This document shows, piece after piece, positions 8,476 to 16,170 of a stretch of DNA of 40,076 bases (position 1 is its first letter; every line of letters starts with the position of its first letter). This stretch comes from an uncultured Rickettsiales bacterium (GTDB lineage: Bacteria; Pseudomonadota; Alphaproteobacteria; Micavibrionales; GCA-2720935): positions 185,816-225,891 of the forward strand of contig CATLOR010000003.1 of the NCBI GenBank assembly GCA_950054255.1, given 5' to 3'. The notes under the pieces were generated by a model. That model searched no databases, was not told the origin of the DNA, and saw only the letters and a list, made by a program, of their open reading frames with translations. The translations under genes were made by a program, and so were the position numbers.

Positions 8476-8826
8476 TTAAGTTGCGGAAGCGATGCGGCTG
8501 GCGACGGTTTCAATGTCACCGGTACTCTCATCTGTATCGGGGGTGATTTCAGGGTTAGGAACGCCCGCCATTACACGCTCAAACGAGGTGGTGGCCGTTG
8601 TTTCTTCTTTTGGTGCATTGGCAAGCAGATGACTTGCATCAACAGCGCTGATTTCCGTTGAGAGCGCTATTTCTTGAGCCAACTGCTCACGGCCTTCGGC
8701 ATGCTCACAGCTCAAAATATCTTTCAAGCGCTCACGTTCTTTCTTTGCACTATTGCTTTGGATTGTCGCGAGCAGATCAGGGTGATCTTTACTGAACGAT
8801 TCAAGCGTTAAGGTTTCTGTTGTCAT
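8476..8826 (-). CDS. Nested scaffolding protein from internal start (Nu3-like)
   Basis: An in-frame internal ATG at 8826-8824 (Met296 of the protease) is preceded by AAAGGAG with 9 nt spacing, a very strong ribosome binding site inside a coding region. It would produce a 116-residue protein starting MTTETLTLESFSKDHPDLLA, rich in charged helical sequence (SNSAKKERERLKDILS, EGREQLAQEIALS). In lambda the scaffold Nu3 is translated from exactly such an internal start within C and shares its reading frame. The scaffold directs shell assembly and is then lost. The ribosome binding site is seen; independent expression is inferred. Confidence 0.75.
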   Translation of the reverse strand: MTTETLTLESFSKDHPDLLATIQSNSAKKERERLKDILSCEHAEGREQLAQEIALSTEISAVDASHLLANAPKEETTATTSFERVMAGVPNPEITPDTDESTGDIETVASRIASAT

Positions 8827-9711
8827 GGGTGGTTTCTCCTTTTGAGGTTGATGGGTTTCGGATACTAAAAAGCCCTCGCTCGACTTATGGTCGGGAGGGC
8901 TTGTTTCTTCTTTTTGAGAAAGCTCAGCGATGAGCCTTTCCAAACTTCCTATGCGATCAGCAAGGCCAGCATTAACAGCCAGCCCTCCAATCATGACATC
9001 ACCGCCGCCAAAATTGGCCTGCACATCGGTGGCAGTAATATTTCTGTTACGTGCAACTGAGCTGATGAACACATCGGCCATGCTATCAATGCGCGTTTGT
9101 AATCTGGCTTTGCCTTCATCAGTGGCTGGATCAAGACGCTTATGAGGACTTTGTGAAGATACGATCTCAACAGCTCCAGCAGATTCTTTATCTAATTTAC
9201 CGCGATAAATACCCACTACGCCGATAGACCCCAGCGCAGATGTTTCTGATACGACGATTTCATCAGCAGCAGAAGCCACCCAATATGCGCCAGATGCAGC
9301 ATCACCTGATGCATAAGCAATAATTGGTTTTGTGCCACGCGCATCAAATATCATGCTGGCAAGCTCGGCAACGCCGTTCACTTCGCCGCCGGGAGAGTCA
9401 ATATTCAGTATGATCGCTTTGATATGCGGGTTTTCAAGCGAGGCTATAAAATCCTTGGCAATCAGCTCATAACTTGAAGCGCCGCTAATCGAGGTAAAGA
9501 TATTGGCATAGCGAAATAGAGGGCCAGTAACTGGGATAATAGCAACACCATCGCGCTCAGTGGCGTTATAGCTGTTTTGTAAATCGCGCCCTAATTTTGC
9601 CGCCACAGCTTCGGGACTTTCATTCTCACGCGCGGCAACTTCCAAAATTGTGTGCAGAGCCGTTTCAGTGATGGCCCATGGGTCACCTGTTATCTTGTTC
9701 CAGATTCTCAT
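8476..9711 (-). CDS. S49-family prohead protease with C-terminal scaffold domain (gpC-like)
   Basis: A 411-residue protein. Residues about 55-250 are an SppA/S49 (ClpP-fold) serine protease: NIDSPGGEVNGVAELASM at 103-120, the nucleophile motif GDAASGAYWVASAADEI with Ser140, then SALGSIGVVGIYRGKLDKES, where Lys172 or Lys175 is the probable dyad base. Residues about 255-411 are a hydrophilic, helix-rich tail like a scaffolding protein. This is the arrangement of lambda gpC, which processes the prohead and is itself removed. An internal start makes the tail on its own (see nested gene at 8476-8826). The gene start overlaps the portal gene by 29 bases; start ATG 9711 chosen for length and coupling. 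Confidence 0.9.
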   Translation of the reverse strand: MRIWNKITGDPWAITETALHTILEVAARENESPEAVAAKLGRDLQNSYNATERDGVAIIPVTGPLFRYANIFTSISGASSYELIAKDFIASLENPHIKAIILNIDSPGGEVNGVAELASMIFDARGTKPIIAYASGDAASGAYWVASAADEIVVSETSALGSIGVVGIYRGKLDKESAGAVEIVSSQSPHKRLDPATDEGKARLQTRIDSMADVFISSVARNRNITATDVQANFGGGDVMIGGLAVNAGLADRIGSLERLIAELSQKEETSPPDHKSSEGFLVSETHQPQKEKPPMTTETLTLESFSKDHPDLLATIQSNSAKKERERLKDILSCEHAEGREQLAQEIALSTEISAVDASHLLANAPKEETTATTSFERVMAGVPNPEITPDTDESTGDIETVASRIASAT

Positions 9712-11233
9712 CGTTTTCCTCCTTCGTGTTGTCGTCTAAAGTGTTCAAAATGCTGTTTGCATCATTAATTGTTAAGCCAAGCTCGGTGATTTTCGCTTTC
9801 TCACGTGCAAGCTGTTCGAGAACTTCCTCCCAATCCAATCCTTGAGAGGCACATTCATCTTCCAGCGTTGAAAGCCCAATTTGCATACGAAGATGCGCTG
9901 CTTTGGCTTCTTTGACAGGATCAACCCACCCGCGACCGGGACCAATCCATTTACAACGTGTCCATGCCGCCTTGCGTTCATAAAAATCAGGCGCATCAAT
10001 GCGGCCTTTGTTGATGGCTTCTTCAAGCCACAACTCATAAACAGGCCTTGCCCAATAGGTGGAGAGCCACTGCCGTTGAGCGTTGAAATAGCGCCATGCC
10101 TCTAACAATGCGGCGCGTGCGCTTGAATAATTGGTTTTTGAAAAATCCTTCATCAATAATTCAAAAGGAATATTTAGCCCCGCACCAATATGACGCAGGA
10201 TATTTTCAACAAACTGGCCATATCCATTATTGGGACGGCTGGGCGTAAATGGCGCGACCTTATCACCCGGGAAGATCGGGATTATTGATCCGCCTTGTAG
10301 CTTCACATCCCATTCATTACGCGCGGCAATATAATCATCAGTCGAGCCACCAAACATTTCACCAATAGATTCACCATCCAGTGGTGTTTCAATAAAGGCT
10401 GCGATCATCGCATTGACCACCGCCGCCTGTAGTTCAGAGCGTTCATAATGATCCAGCATCTTAAACATGGGCATGATACTGCTGAGCAGTGGTTTGCCGC
10501 GATGTTGGCCAGTGCGTTCTTTGTCATGGATGTGCAGAACGCGTTTGCGACCAAAAGCTGTTCTGACAGGAATGCGTTGCCAATCTTGCTCACTCCCACC
10601 ACCAGCGCCCAGATACGCATCACCGGGATGGTTTTTGCGAATATGATAGGCACGCGGTGCGCCATAAGCATCAATTTCAATACCAGCTCTAAGCGTTTTG
10701 TCGTCTTGCTTTCCAATGGGATTGCTTAAACGATCCGCTTCTACAAGCTGGATGGTGGTTGCAAAATCATTCCCGCGCCTATCCAGCCATAGCGGCAATG
10801 CCAGCGCTTCACCGTTAATCAGGCTTGAGCGAAAAACGAGGCTTGTTAACCCAGCAAAGTTCAAACTATTGGCAGCATCACAGGCCGTGCTTTCTGCCCA
10901 TGCACGCCACTGCGATTCAACATCTCGCGCCCAATCATCTGCCCATGCTTTATCTTTTCCCAGCGCCTTATAATCTGGCGTTGCAGAAAGTCTTAAGCCA
11001 GTACCAACGACATTATCGCTAAGTGTTTGCATAGCTCCAGCCGCAACGCCGTGGTTTCGGGTGAGATCACGTGAGCGCGATACAAGCGTTGGCAACTCAC
11101 CCAGCAAATCACTATCGGCAGATCCAAGTGGTGGCAACCAACTGGAAAGCTCCCGAGAACGATGTGATGCCGCGCGATGCGCCGTATCACTCGCCTTCAA
11201 AGGATTGCCCGAACTATCTAATAATTGAACCAT
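9683..11233 (-). CDS. Phage portal protein, lambda gpB family
   Basis: A 516-residue protein (lambda gpB is 533) that forms the dodecameric portal at one capsid vertex, through which DNA is packaged and ejected. Family landmarks seen: RSRELSSWLPPLGSADSDLL near residue 27, LVSRSRDLTRNHGVAAGAMQ near 50, DNVVGTGLRLSATPDY near 73, FRSSLINGEALALPLWLDRR near 133, IQLVEADRLSNPIG near 160, HIRKNHPGDAYLG near 198, and AGLNIPFELLMKDFSKTNYS followed by SARAALLEAWRYFNAQRQW near 350-380. The tail is acidic (DDNTKEENDENLEQDNR). It lies between gpW and the protease gene and overlaps the protease start by 29 bases, which suggests coupled translation. Confidence 0.93.
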   Translation of the reverse strand: MVQLLDSSGNPLKASDTAHRAASHRSRELSSWLPPLGSADSDLLGELPTLVSRSRDLTRNHGVAAGAMQTLSDNVVGTGLRLSATPDYKALGKDKAWADDWARDVESQWRAWAESTACDAANSLNFAGLTSLVFRSSLINGEALALPLWLDRRGNDFATTIQLVEADRLSNPIGKQDDKTLRAGIEIDAYGAPRAYHIRKNHPGDAYLGAGGGSEQDWQRIPVRTAFGRKRVLHIHDKERTGQHRGKPLLSSIMPMFKMLDHYERSELQAAVVNAMIAAFIETPLDGESIGEMFGGSTDDYIAARNEWDVKLQGGSIIPIFPGDKVAPFTPSRPNNGYGQFVENILRHIGAGLNIPFELLMKDFSKTNYSSARAALLEAWRYFNAQRQWLSTYWARPVYELWLEEAINKGRIDAPDFYERKAAWTRCKWIGPGRGWVDPVKEAKAAHLRMQIGLSTLEDECASQGLDWEEVLEQLAREKAKITELGLTINDANSILNTLDDNTKEENDENLEQDNR

Positions 11234-11245
11234 ATTTTATAACCC

Positions 11246-11476
11246 TTAAAAGCTGGTGCGGATAATGCCACGGCGTGATTTACCACTTTTCTTGGCAATG
11301 TCCTGCTTCAGCTCATTGATGTAACGCTCAAGTCCAGCAATATTGGCTTGGCTGTATGTTGTTGCGCCATAACCATGTAGGCTCACTGTTATTTCTTGCG
11401 TACCAGTCAGTAATTTATGGCGAGCCTCTTTTGCCTGAAGCAATCGGGCTTCAAGCTCTAGCAATGTTTCAGACAT
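11246..11476 (-). CDS. gpW-like head-tail joining protein
   Basis: A 76-residue protein between large terminase and portal, the position and size of lambda gpW (68 residues), which plugs the portal after packaging. The sequence shows the gpW pattern of an N-terminal helix (LLELEARLLQAKEARHKLLT), a short beta hairpin (QEITVSLHGYGATTYSQ) and a second helix (NIAGLERYINELKQDIAKK), then a basic tail SGKSRRGIIRTSF. The LxGYGATTYSQANIAGLE-type segment is characteristic of this family. Gaps of about 12 bases on both sides fit a tightly packed operon. Confidence 0.85.
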   Translation of the reverse strand: MSETLLELEARLLQAKEARHKLLTGTQEITVSLHGYGATTYSQANIAGLERYINELKQDIAKKSGKSRRGIIRTSF

Positions 11477-11487
11477 GTTATGTTTCC

Positions 11488-13515
11488 TTATAAATATGGA
11501 TCGTCAGATTTAACGGCTTTGCGTTGCGTAAACCGCGATTTAGGTTTTTCAGGCTCGCGTGGTGCGCTCCTTGTTTCAGTTGTCACTGGCATCTCAACGC
11601 CGCGTGCTGGGATATTTGCTTTCATACCCAGCGCTTCTTCCAATCGTCTCCAGCGATAATCAGACATTCTATCCAAGCCATAGATGCTTGCCGCCGCGCG
11701 TGCGTAAACACGGCAATCCAAAGCCTCGTTGTTGCGACTTGGATCTTTCTCCCACGTAGCTTTTGGAAAGCCTTTGTGAATCCGAATAACGCGGCGCTCT
11801 GCCGTAAGTTGTTTAAAATACTCTTCGCCATATTGCGGGAAGTGACAACTTCCCGGTGGAAACGCTACACCATCAGCCTGCGCTTCTTGTGTTGGCCATT
11901 CCAATTTTAACCAGCGATAAAGCTCCATCTTTGCCACTGGCCCCGATACATTCCAAACACGCAAACCCCGGCGTTTACCGCCAGCGTCTGCTTTTGAAAC
12001 GCTCAAGATCAACGCTGTATCCCGCGCTTGCCCTTTAACAGCCACCGCAGTGCGTGTTTGGCTAGCACGTGCGCCAGACCCGCCCCAGACTGCCTGCGGA
12101 TGATTTTTGACAAAGGCATAAACATCTTGCGTCGCATACCCAGAATCCACCGCCATAACGCGGATCGGCATGCTATGACCACTGGCATGTGGCCAATCCT
12201 TTTGCAAAACTTCACTATCAAGGCGTTGCCATGTTTCTGGTCGCGCTGTATCACCATCGATGATGATATAATCAACAGACCAGCTTTCTTTACCGCGACC
12301 CCATGCCACAACCTCACATTCAAGGCGGTCTTTTTGTACATCAACGCCAGCGGTTAAAAACAAGCCTTCTTTCGGCACAATGCTTTGAGAAAAACTCTCT
12401 CGGCGCTCGTATAATCGTTGCCATTCTGGCGCTTCGGAGGATTCCTCGTAAGGCTCTCCTAAGACCGTATTTACAAACCCTTTCATGAGATCAGGGTTAC
12501 GTTTTGCCTCCTCAAACAACACCGCAGCGTCAGACCAAGAAAACCAGCCAACTGGGCTGTACAATGATGATAGGTGAAAACCGACCGTACCATCGGCGCT
12601 TTCGGCAGTGGCCCGCCATTCACCTTTAGACAACATGTGTGTCTTATCCGAATTATGCATGAGATGACCACACTCAGCGCAGGCATATTGCGCCTCATGC
12701 GGTGATCCTTCTGGCCAACGCAGTTGCGTGAATTGCAACGGCTGGAAATGGTCACATTTGGTGCATGGTACAAAGAAGTACCGCTGATCGCTTTTTTCAA
12801 ACTCACGTTGCACCCGCGATATTCCTTTAATCGTTGGCGTACTCACCATAAAAATCTTTCGGCGATGCCTAAATGTTGCGGAGCGTCGCTCTGCCAATAA
12901 AATTGGATCTCCTTCATTGCCAACATCGCCGGGATAAGCATCAATCTCATCCATAAACAAATACCGTGCGGGCATGGATCGTAACCCCGCTGCCGAATTC
13001 GCACCCGTCATAATCAAGACACCGCCTTGAAAATCTTTGCTCAAAATAGTGTTGCCACTATCGCGCTCGCGGGCGGGTCTCACACGTTCCAACAATTCAG
13101 GAACATCGAGCAATAGAGGATCAATCCGTTGCTTTGAATTACGCTTTGCCAAATCCACCGTAGGGGAGACCGCCATCATCGGTCCCGGGGCGATATGAAT
13201 GATGTACCCAATCCAGTTATTGCCAGCCTCAGTGCCGCCGATCTGCGCACCTTTCATAAAGACAATGCGCTGCGCAGGATTGCTGGTTGAAAGCTGATCC
13301 ATGATCTCTTTCAAATATGGTGTGCGCGACGTTTTCCAAAGCCCGGGTTCAGCTGATGATTTACCAGAGAGTAAGCGATATTTATCAGCCCATTCAGATA
13401 CCAAGTAATATTCTTCAGGAACAAAACTCTTCAGATACGTGTTTTGAACAAACGCGCCGTCATGTTTTATAAGACCTGATTTAATCGAGTTTAAGTTTTC
13501 CCTCCCCAATGTCAT
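11488..13515 (-). CDS. Terminase large subunit, lambda gpA family
   Basis: A 675-residue packaging motor and nuclease (lambda gpA is 641). ATPase part: Walker A-like KGAQIGGTEAGNN at about 88-100, Walker B FMDEID at about 187-192, coupling motif MVSTPTIKG at about 223-231. A four-Cys zinc-binding pair follows, CTKC at 251-254 and CAEC at 279-282. The nuclease half contains GVDVQKDRLECEVVAWG (Asp392) and AVDSGYATQDV (Asp457), the expected acidic metal ligands, and a late ALDCRVYARAAASIYGLDR. It cuts and translocates phage DNA with the small subunit. GGGAG lies 7 nt before the ATG; the gene overlaps the small subunit gene by 35 bases, so the two are probably translationally coupled. Confidence 0.95.
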   Translation of the reverse strand: MTLGRENLNSIKSGLIKHDGAFVQNTYLKSFVPEEYYLVSEWADKYRLLSGKSSAEPGLWKTSRTPYLKEIMDQLSTSNPAQRIVFMKGAQIGGTEAGNNWIGYIIHIAPGPMMAVSPTVDLAKRNSKQRIDPLLLDVPELLERVRPARERDSGNTILSKDFQGGVLIMTGANSAAGLRSMPARYLFMDEIDAYPGDVGNEGDPILLAERRSATFRHRRKIFMVSTPTIKGISRVQREFEKSDQRYFFVPCTKCDHFQPLQFTQLRWPEGSPHEAQYACAECGHLMHNSDKTHMLSKGEWRATAESADGTVGFHLSSLYSPVGWFSWSDAAVLFEEAKRNPDLMKGFVNTVLGEPYEESSEAPEWQRLYERRESFSQSIVPKEGLFLTAGVDVQKDRLECEVVAWGRGKESWSVDYIIIDGDTARPETWQRLDSEVLQKDWPHASGHSMPIRVMAVDSGYATQDVYAFVKNHPQAVWGGSGARASQTRTAVAVKGQARDTALILSVSKADAGGKRRGLRVWNVSGPVAKMELYRWLKLEWPTQEAQADGVAFPPGSCHFPQYGEEYFKQLTAERRVIRIHKGFPKATWEKDPSRNNEALDCRVYARAAASIYGLDRMSDYRWRRLEEALGMKANIPARGVEMPVTTETRSAPREPEKPKSRFTQRKAVKSDDPYL

Positions 13516-14041
13516 TTAGATGCTCCCGCACATACTTTTCCAAAATTGTATGGAGAGCGTGTTCATCAACCTCCAACTCCTTTGCCATTAATGGTGAAAT
13601 TCGTGCAGGCCAGTTCACCCAGCTATCTCGTACTTGCCTCCCTAATTTAAAGATTTGCGCTTTCACCATTTCCTTATTGATCAAATGTCCTTTTCTTTCC
13701 TGCAGGGCGAGCTGTGTAAGCTGAGCTTTGTAAAGCTCATGTGCTGTTTTGATTTTAATAAAGGACGGATGCCCTTGCGAGCTGCCATCATCTATATCTT
13801 TCCCTGACTCTTTGAGGACTTGATTCACATTCTGCGCGGCCTGTTCTGGGTCGTAATTGGGATCTTTAATAATGGGGCGCTGTTTTGATTTATCGGTGTT
13901 ATCTTTCCATTCCTTATCAGCCTTTTTTGCGTTAATTGTGCCATCCTTATTCGGTGTAATACGCCCAGCCGTGATGGCCTTTCTAACCGCCTTATCGGTA
14001 ACACCGCGATGGCGTGCATATGCTCTAATTGAAAGCCCCAT
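13481..14041 (-). CDS. Terminase small subunit (Nu1-like)
   Basis: A 186-residue DNA-recognition subunit of the terminase (lambda Nu1 is 181). Residues 1-45 form a helix-turn-helix: MGLSIRAYARHRGVTDKAVR followed by KAITAGRITPNKDGTINAKK, the winged-helix pattern of Nu1-type proteins. A linker rich in Lys/Asp follows, then helical segments ELYKAQLTQLALQERKGHLI and IFKLGRQVRDSWVNWPARIS that probably oligomerise and bind the large subunit. First gene of the morphogenesis operon in this window: the divergent DUF3489 gene lies upstream, with a 103-base gap holding control sequences for both. AGCGAGGAATT stands just before the ATG. Confidence 0.87.
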   Translation of the reverse strand: MGLSIRAYARHRGVTDKAVRKAITAGRITPNKDGTINAKKADKEWKDNTDKSKQRPIIKDPNYDPEQAAQNVNQVLKESGKDIDDGSSQGHPSFIKIKTAHELYKAQLTQLALQERKGHLINKEMVKAQIFKLGRQVRDSWVNWPARISPLMAKELEVDEHALHTILEKYVREHLNDIGEGKLKLD

Positions 14042-14075
14042 AATTCCTCGCTTTTTTTGATCTATTCAACTTTAC

Positions 14076-14106
14076 TTCGTCGTTTTTTGAAGCGTTCATG
14101 GTCCTG
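14076..14106 (+). promoter_or_regulatory. Bipartite TCGTC-N17-TGGTCC element (copy d)
   Basis: CGTC at 14078-14081 and TGGTCC at 14099-14104 are separated by exactly 17 bases, upstream of the DUF3489 gene on the same strand. Three minus-strand copies with CAGACC as second half and the same 17-base gap lie upstream of phage genes at 27.5, 28.5 and 30.8 kb. The layout fits a promoter for a dedicated sigma factor or a shared operator; which one is not decided by the sequence. Confidence 0.5.
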
Positions 14107-14144
14107 TTGATTAAGGTTAATTTTTAACAAAAGGAGCAAAAACC

Positions 14145-14405
14145 ATGAAAACACCACAAACACAAAAACCAAACCAAAAAGCCCCCGAGACTGAGGTGGA
14201 AGCACCCAAAATCACCAAGAAAGCATTGGTGCAAAACCTCTTAGAATCCGAGAAAGGCACTACCATCGAAGAGATTGCCAAACAAACAGGATGGCAAAAT
14301 CATACCGTGCGCGGGCATTTATCAACGATGAAGAAGAATGGTGCTGATATTATTAGTGAGCGGATTGACGGGGTCAGGCGTTATTTTTCTTTAGGTACAA
14401 AATAG
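14145..14405 (+). CDS. DUF3489-type winged-helix protein
   Basis: An 86-residue protein with a disordered, Pro/Gln/Lys-rich N-terminus (residues 1-25) and a C-terminal winged helix: KKALVQNLLESEKGTTIEEI, then AKQTGWQNHTVRGHLSTMKK and a wing strand ISERIDGVRRYFSLG. This is the pattern of DUF3489 proteins, common in alphaproteobacterial prophages. It is likely a small DNA-binding regulator. It is transcribed away from the terminase operon; AAAGGAG sits 8 bases before the ATG. Its last 25 bases overlap the end of the convergent membrane-protein gene. A role as regulator of the packaging operon is only inferred from position. Confidence 0.8.
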   Translation: MKTPQTQKPNQKAPETEVEAPKITKKALVQNLLESEKGTTIEEIAKQTGWQNHTVRGHLSTMKKNGADIISERIDGVRRYFSLGTK

Positions 14406-14908
14406 TTTGTTTCAGCACTAGCACCATTCATAAAGGCTATTATACCTAATACGAATAATGTCGCCATAACTGGCGGGAAAATGGCAATGGCAAAGAAAGA
14501 TGCAATGACAGTTACTATTGGCCATTTATCAAATGCTTTTGTAATGCCAACACGAATGAGGGCTTTTATAAAAAAATTCCATATAGAACAGGCACCTTTA
14601 TTTAAATTTTTTAGAATGCCAGCAGAAGTTTTTTCTGCCTGATTGATAATTTTATTTTCAGGGCTGGCTAACTTTTCTTCGTTTTTCTTGAATTTTTTCC
14701 AGACCCAAAAAGAAAATACAAAGCTACAAATTAGCCCAATGGTCACAGGAATCCGATTTACTCCACCATGATGAGAGCAGGCACCTGATTTTCCAATGGA
14801 AGGAGAACTCCAGCCATCCATACAGGCTAACTCTGGAAGTAAAAAGCCTATAACAATATTAGATGTTATAAACGCTAAAACTGTATAAAATATTGGAGAT
14901 CTAAACAT
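14381..14908 (-). CDS. Membrane protein with GACSHHGGV motif, function unknown
   Basis: A 175-residue protein. A hydrophobic segment at about 5-25 is followed by WSSPSIGKSGACSHHGGVNR at about 33-52, a motif resembling that of small DUF3761-type cell-envelope proteins. A second membrane segment at about 55-72 (TIGLICSFVFSFWVWKKF) and two more in the C-terminal third (WPIVTVIASFFAIAIF, MATLFVLGIIAFM) follow. With the Cys/His motif between the first two segments it probably faces the periplasm. The gene is more AT-rich than its neighbours, which suggests separate acquisition. Its end overlaps the DUF3489 gene on the other strand by 25 bases. It could be a phage moron or exclusion protein, but no evidence decides this. 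Confidence 0.6.
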   Translation of the reverse strand: MFRSPIFYTVLAFITSNIVIGFLLPELACMDGWSSPSIGKSGACSHHGGVNRIPVTIGLICSFVFSFWVWKKFKKNEEKLASPENKIINQAEKTSAGILKNLNKGACSIWNFFIKALIRVGITKAFDKWPIVTVIASFFAIAIFPPVMATLFVLGIIAFMNGASAETNYFVPKEK

Positions 14909-14917
14909 GTGTACTTT

Positions 14918-16165
14918 CTATTTTTCTTCCATTATACAAAATTCCTCGCCAGTGTCCGCATGAATCGCTTTCTTCCCTGTAAATTCCTCCCAACGCTTCA
15001 CAATCACATCGACATATTTCGGATCAAGCTCAATAAGACGAGAACGCCTGCCTGTTTTTTCACTGGCGATCATGGTTGAGCCAGAGCCACCAAAAGCGTC
15101 CAATACAATATCTTTGGTTTTGCTCGAATTTTGAATGGCACGCTCAACCAACTCAATAGGCTTCATCGTGGGGTGCAGATCATTTTTAACTGGCTTATTT
15201 ACAAACCACACATCGCTTTGGGAACGATCACCGCACCAGAAATGTTTATTCGTATCTTTCCATCCATATAAAATAGGTTCGTATTGGCGCTGATAATCAG
15301 CACGCCCCAGCGTAAATGTATTTTTTGCCCAGATGATAAAAGTCGACCATTTTCCGCCAGCACCAACAAAAGCATCATAAAGCGTATGTAGCTCGGAAGA
15401 ACTCATGCAAATATACATTGCGCCTTTGCAGGTCATCATCAAATTGGTGCAGACGTCATATAAAAAACCACCAAAGTCATCGCCGAGATTATCATTCTTA
15501 ATTGGACGATTTGTACCGCGCATTTTATCTTTGGCGGAGTTGGCGTAATTCACATTATAAGGTGGGTCTGTGAAAACCATATCAGCCAGCTCATCACCAA
15601 GCAGGTTATTGTAGCTATTAATTTGCGTTGAATCGCCGCACAAAACTTTATGATCTCCGCAAATCCAAATATCACCTACAACACTGACTGGTTTTTCTGG
15701 TACTTCTGGCGCGGCATCTTCATCCGTTAAGCCAGCGTCATTATCATCCAATAAAAACTCTTCCAATTCAGATGTATCAAAGCCCAAAATATCGAGATCA
15801 AAATCAAGATCATCCAGCGCCGTTAACTCTTGGCGCAGAAGTGTTTCATCCCAACCAGCATTCTCCGCGATCTTATTATCGGCAATTACCAAGGCGCGGC
15901 GTTGTGTCTCATTTAAATGCTTGAGATGAATAACAGGCACAGTTTTTACACCCAGCATTTTTGCCGCCATTAAACGACCATGCCCCGCAATAATGATATT
16001 ATCTTTGCCCAGCAGAATAGGATTCACAAAGCCAAATTCGGTCATGGAGTTGGCGATTTGCGCCACTTGCTGCTCTGAATGCGTCCGAGCATTGCCGATA
16101 TAGGGCGTAAGCTCGTTCACAGAAATATGCTCGATTTTAAGCTCAAGATTTTGATTATCTGTCAT
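14918..16165 (-). CDS. ParB-domain DNA methyltransferase (beta-class, N6-A or N4-C)
   Basis: A 415-residue fusion protein. Residues about 10-110 are a ParB/Srx-like domain (LTPYIGNARTHSEQQVAQIA, IIAGHGRLMAAKMLGVKTVP). Residues about 165-410 are an amino-methyltransferase: VGDIWICGDHKVLCGDS, then catalytic DPPYNVNY at 200-207, and near the end VLDAFGGSGSTMIASEKTGR, the S-adenosylmethionine site. DPPY before FGGSG is the beta-class order, so the product is N6-methyladenine or N4-methylcytosine. The frame is open to 16207, but ATG 16165 has GGAG 10 bases before it and lies 5 bases after the end of the C5-methyltransferase gene. No restriction enzyme is nearby, so it is a solitary phage methylase, probably protecting viral DNA. 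Confidence 0.9.
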   Translation of the reverse strand: MTDNQNLELKIEHISVNELTPYIGNARTHSEQQVAQIANSMTEFGFVNPILLGKDNIIIAGHGRLMAAKMLGVKTVPVIHLKHLNETQRRALVIADNKIAENAGWDETLLRQELTALDDLDFDLDILGFDTSELEEFLLDDNDAGLTDEDAAPEVPEKPVSVVGDIWICGDHKVLCGDSTQINSYNNLLGDELADMVFTDPPYNVNYANSAKDKMRGTNRPIKNDNLGDDFGGFLYDVCTNLMMTCKGAMYICMSSSELHTLYDAFVGAGGKWSTFIIWAKNTFTLGRADYQRQYEPILYGWKDTNKHFWCGDRSQSDVWFVNKPVKNDLHPTMKPIELVERAIQNSSKTKDIVLDAFGGSGSTMIASEKTGRRSRLIELDPKYVDVIVKRWEEFTGKKAIHADTGEEFCIMEEK

Positions 16166-16170
16166 GAAAG

